Below are positions 61,178-64,000 of a stretch of DNA of 64,000 nucleotides, in pieces. The DNA comes from Beijerinckiaceae bacterium. GTDB lineage: Bacteria > Pseudomonadota > Alphaproteobacteria > Rhizobiales > Beijerinckiaceae. The translations under genes and the position numbers were made by a program. The notes under the pieces were generated by a model. That model was not told the DNA's origin. It saw only the letters and a program-made list of their open reading frames with translations, and did not search any database. Where the stretch lies: assembly GCA_027531565.1 (NCBI GenBank), contig JAPZSB010000007.1, positions 186,001 to 250,000 of the forward strand, in the 5' to 3' direction. The number at the start of each line of letters is the position of its first letter. Position 1 is the stretch's first letter.

Positions 61178-64000
61178 TCAGACAATCTTGATATCGCTGG
61201 CGGTGACCGTCCCGGCTTCCAGCGTCGCCAGGGCAATCGCCGACGCGCCGCCGCCGGAACCATCCGCATCGTAATAGAGCGTCTGATCGCCGGTATTGAA
61301 GAGAAAGCGCTGGTCGCCGCTGGTATAGTTGGCGCCTGAGAAGAAACGCGAAGCATCGAGCGTGCCGGTATCGGCACCGCCGAAGGCCAAACCCGCGCCG
61401 ATATCCGATGCGAGGAACTGGAACGCATCCATTCCGGTCATGAAGTCGCGCAGGGTATCACCGCCCTCGCTGGTCACCTTCCGGTAGGCCACGATATCCG
61501 CGCCGGCGCCGGTCGTGATGTCATCCACGCCGACACCGCCGAAGATGACATCATTGCCGATTCCCGCGAGAATCGCGTCATCGCCGCCGCCGCCGTCAAT
61601 GGTCGCGTTGCCTGCACCGATCACCGTGATCTGGTCGCTGCCATTGCCGGCATTGACCGTGTCACTCGTACCGGACAGCGTGATCGTGTCATCGCCGGAG
61701 CCCGAGGTGATCTGGTTGATGCCGCCGCCCGCGTTGATGTCGTTGCCGCCATTGCCGGCAATGATCGTGTCATTGCCGCTGCCGGCCACGATGACATTGC
61801 TGCCATTGCCCAGCGTGATCACGTTGTTGCCACCACCGGCATCGACCGAATTGTCGCCATCCCCCGCGGTGATCGTGTCCGCACCCGTCCCCGCGGTGAT
61901 GGCATTCGCGCCGCCGCCGAGGGTGATCACGTTGTCACCGCCGCCGGCATCGACCGAATTGTCGCCGCCGCCGGCCGTGATCACATCCGCACCGGTACCC
62001 GAGGTGATCGAGTTGTCCCCCGAACCGGCCGTGATCGCGTTGCCGCCATGGCCGGCCAGGACGATGTTGTTGCCATCGCCGGCGTTGATCGTGTTCGCGC
62101 CATTGCCGACGGTGATCCGGTCAAGACCCGAACCGGCGGTCACGGCATTGTCGCCATCGCCGAGCAGCAGGGTGTTGTCACCCTCGCCGGCCGTTACCGT
62201 GTTGTTGCCATCGCCCAGCGTGATCGTGTCGTCGCCCGCCCCGGAATCGACGCCGTTATCGCCATTCCCGGCGGCAATCGTATCCGCGCCCGTGCCCGTC
62301 GTGATCGAGTTGGCGCCCGCACCGAGCGTGACCACGTTGTTGCCGTCGCCGGCATTGACCGAGTTGTCCCCGTTCCCGGCGGTAATCGTGTCTGCGCCGG
62401 CGCCCGCAGTGATGGCATTCGCGCCACCGCCGAGGGTGATCACATTGTCGCCGCCGCCGGCATCGACCGAATTGTCGCCGCCGCCGGCCGTGATCGTATC
62501 GGCACCGGAGCCCGAGGTGATCGAGTTGTCACCCCCGCCCGCCGTAATCGCATTGCCGCCATTGCCGGCCAGGACGATATTGTTGCCGCCCCCGGCATTG
62601 ATCGTGTTCGCGCCGTTGCCGACGGTGATCCGGTCGAGACCTGCCCCGGTCGAGACCGCGTTGTCACCATCGCCGAGCACAAGCGTGTCATCCCCGCCGC
62701 CCGAAGCAACCGTATTGTTCCCGTCGCCAAGCGTGATCGTATCGTCGCCCGCACCGGACACGACCCCGTTATCGCCGTCGCCGGCCACGATGAGGTCCGC
62801 GCCCGAGCCGGTGGTGATGCTGTTCGCACCGCCGCCGAGATCGACGATGTTGTCACCGTTGCCGGCATCGATGGAATTATCACCGTTCCCGGCGACGAAA
62901 ACATCCGCGCCGGCACCTGCCGCGATGGCGTTGTTGCCGTTGCCCAGCGTGACGGAATTGTTGCCGCCGCCGGCATCCACCGAATTGTCGCCGTCGCCGG
63001 CCGTGATCGTATCCGCGCCGGAGCCCGCGGTGATCGAGTTCGCGCCGCCGCCGGCCGTGATCACGTTGCCGCCATCCCCTACGAGAATGACGTTATCGCC
63101 TTCGCCGGCATCGATCGTGTTGGCACCGTCACCCGCCTCGATATCGTCGAGGCCGGAACCTGCCGTGACGGAGTTGTCGCCATCGCCGAGCAGCAGGGTG
63201 TTGTCGCCCTCGCCGGCTGCTACCGTGTTGTTGCCGTCGCCGAGGGCAATGACGTCGTCGCCGTTGCCGCCATTGACATCGTTGTTGCCATCGCCACCGA
63301 TGATCGCGTCGTTGCCGTCGCCTCCAGAGACAACATTGTCGCCGTTGCCGAAGGCGATCTGGTCAGCGCCCACGCCGCCCTCGATCGAATTTTCGCCGTT
63401 GCCCACAAGGATGATATCCCCGCCGGCACCGCCATTGACCGAATTGTCGCCATCGCCGAGGGCGATAAAGTCGAAACCGTCGCCGCCATCGACCGAATTG
63501 TCGCCGTCGCCGGCGGTGATCGCATCAAGGCCGGCCCCGCCGGTGATCACGTTGTCGCCGTCGCCGAGCGTGATGACGTCATTGCCGTCGCCGCCATCGA
63601 CGATGTTGTTGCCGTCGCCGGCGGACAGGACATCATCGCCACCACGGCCGGAAAGGGTGTTGTTGCCACCGCGGCCATTGATCAGGTTGGTCCCGTTATC
63701 GCCGAGCAGCGTGTCGTCCCCGGAACCGCCGCCCAGGTTCTCGATGCTGGAGATGCTGGTGAAACCGGAAGCCGTCCCCGCCAGCAGGTCAGCCGAGACC
63801 GACACCGTGGCCGCGTTGTAATCCAGCGTATCGCGCCCGCCACCGCCCGCGAGCGTGACGATCTCGAGATTGGCGAGATTCGGGGCGACCGGCAGGCTGC
63901 CGAAGCCACTCGTCAGGCGCGTCAGGGCGCTGCCGTCGAAATCGACGAGGAACCGGTTGATCCCGCTATCCCCGAGGATCGAGAGTGTATCGGTCCCGTT
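61178..64000 (-). CDS. Giant asparagine-rich RTX-like repeat protein (5' end outside window)
   Basis: The frame is open to the right edge, so only the last 940 residues are visible. A module with FLVDFDGS and GGGGRDTLDYNAATV precedes a long uninterrupted array of nonapeptides of the form x-x-(A/L)-G-x-G-x-(N/D)-x. In classical RTX (GGxGxDxUx) the Asp is a calcium ligand; here Asn replaces it in most units. Part of the array is built from 19-unit (171-residue) super-repeats. The C-terminus (DFMTGMDAFQFLASDIG, then QRFLFNTGDQTLYYDADG) is a type I secretion-like end shared with the RTX protein at 7.6 kb. With the exporter just downstream and on the same strand, it is very probably the main export substrate. 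An S-layer-like or adhesive surface role is an inference. Confidence 0.9.
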   Translation of the reverse strand, partial: NGTDTLSILGDSGINRFLVDFDGSALTRLTSGFGSLPVAPNLANLEIVTLAGGGGRDTLDYNAATVSVSADLLAGTASGFTSISSIENLGGGSGDDTLLGDNGTNLINGRGGNNTLSGRGGDDVLSAGDGNNIVDGGDGNDVITLGDGDNVITGGAGLDAITAGDGDNSVDGGDGFDFIALGDGDNSVNGGAGGDIILVGNGENSIEGGVGADQIAFGNGDNVVSGGDGNDAIIGGDGNNDVNGGNGDDVIALGDGNNTVAAGEGDNTLLLGDGDNSVTAGSGLDDIEAGDGANTIDAGEGDNVILVGDGGNVITAGGGANSITAGSGADTITAGDGDNSVDAGGGNNSVTLGNGNNAIAAGAGADVFVAGNGDNSIDAGNGDNIVDLGGGANSITTGSGADLIVAGDGDNGVVSGAGDDTITLGDGNNTVASGGGDDTLVLGDGDNAVSTGAGLDRITVGNGANTINAGGGNNIVLAGNGGNAITAGGGDNSITSGSGADTITAGGGDNSVDAGGGDNVITLGGGANAITAGAGADTITAGNGDNSVNAGDGNNVVTLGAGANSITTGTGADTIAAGNGDNGVDSGAGDDTITLGDGNNTVTAGEGDNTLLLGDGDNAVTAGSGLDRITVGNGANTINAGDGNNIVLAGHGGNAITAGSGDNSITSGTGADVITAGGGDNSVDAGGGDNVITLGGGANAITAGTGADTITAGDGDNSVDAGGGNNVITLGNGSNVIVAGSGNDTIIAGNGGNDINAGGGINQITSGSGDDTITLSGTSDTVNAGNGSDQITVIGAGNATIDGGGGDDAILAGIGNDVIFGGVGVDDITTGAGADIVAYRKVTSEGGDTLRDFMTGMDAFQFLASDIGAGLAFGGADTGTLDASRFFSGANYTSGDQRFLFNTGDQTLYYDADGSGGGASAIALATLEAGTVTASDIKIV
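61790..63196 (-). repeat. 513-bp (19 x 27 bp) higher-order tandem repeat
   Basis: Copy 1 is 63196-62684, copy 2 is 62683-62171, and a third begins at 62170 and stays aligned for about 14 units, to about 61790. Each copy starts at L(L/V)LGDGDN and is made of 19 nonapeptides. Within a copy, Asp instead of Asn at unit position 8 recurs in units 2, 7, 11, 15 and 17. The 19 units before copy 1 are more diverged. Confidence 0.88.

Noticed and set aside
61620-63700. Regular 27-bp periodicity resembling a CRISPR or satellite array
   Set aside because: There are no conserved repeats with unique spacers; the period is the 9-residue coding unit and the frame stays open throughout.
61515-63821. A 768-codon Pro/Ser-rich plus-strand frame opposite the giant repeat protein
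   Set aside because: It is the exact reverse of a low-complexity repeat; stops are absent only because the repeat codons lack them. The minus-strand frame has a defined C-terminal domain.

Overview
This is a GC-rich bacterial chromosome segment, most likely from an alphaproteobacterium. The signs are a dense set of solute importers (ABC, TRAP and tripartite tricarboxylate types), a DUF2793 protein, a LapB-like type I secretion ATPase and tight ATGA-type gene overlaps. The genus cannot be fixed from the sequence alone. I saw no tRNA, rRNA, CRISPR array, integrase or transposase.

Layout. 1-3.2 kb (minus): a lipid A-type acyltransferase cut by the left edge, a cytochrome P450 and a DUF2793 protein. 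3.5-11.6 kb (plus): a GGDEF/EAL c-di-GMP protein, a bifunctional mannose-1-phosphate guanylyltransferase and a 1345-residue RTX protein with its own promoter and terminator. 11.8-18.3 kb (minus): a TetR-amidohydrolase-livKHMGF operon. 18.4-22.0 kb (minus): an ammonium transporter fused to a chemoreceptor signalling domain, and a ChaA-type antiporter. 22.2-29.7 kb (minus): a TRAP importer followed by hydantoinase/oxoprolinase subunits A and B and an Asp/Glu-racemase-superfamily enzyme. 29.9-37.8 kb: a sugar ABC importer with a GH31 glycosidase, facing a LacI regulator. 37.8-44.2 kb: TctCBA, facing a TctD/TctE two-component system with a third gene for an orphan binding protein. 44.2-45.4 kb: a small AT-rich insertion carrying one TylF/MycF-type methyltransferase between 98-bp direct repeats. 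45.4-52.6 kb: a second sugar ABC operon with an SMP-30 lactonase and a cytochrome b561, facing a second LacI regulator. 52.6-64 kb (minus): a very large repeat protein (cut by the right edge), TolC, a type I secretion ABC transporter, HlyD, then rmlCBDA.

How the parts fit. Much of the window is catabolic: each importer is packed with enzymes that could process its cargo, and with a local regulator. The right end looks like a surface-layer or adhesin module: a repeat protein with an RTX-like C-terminus, its export machine and dTDP-rhamnose synthesis. The RTX protein at 7.6-11.6 kb has the same C-terminal signature, so it may use the same exporter from 45 kb away.

Most notable: the Amt-chemoreceptor fusion; a 171-residue higher-order repeat in which most RTX Asp positions are Asn; the single-gene AT-rich insertion between direct repeats; and strong stem-loops directly after all five binding-protein genes that are followed by a downstream gene for their own permease.
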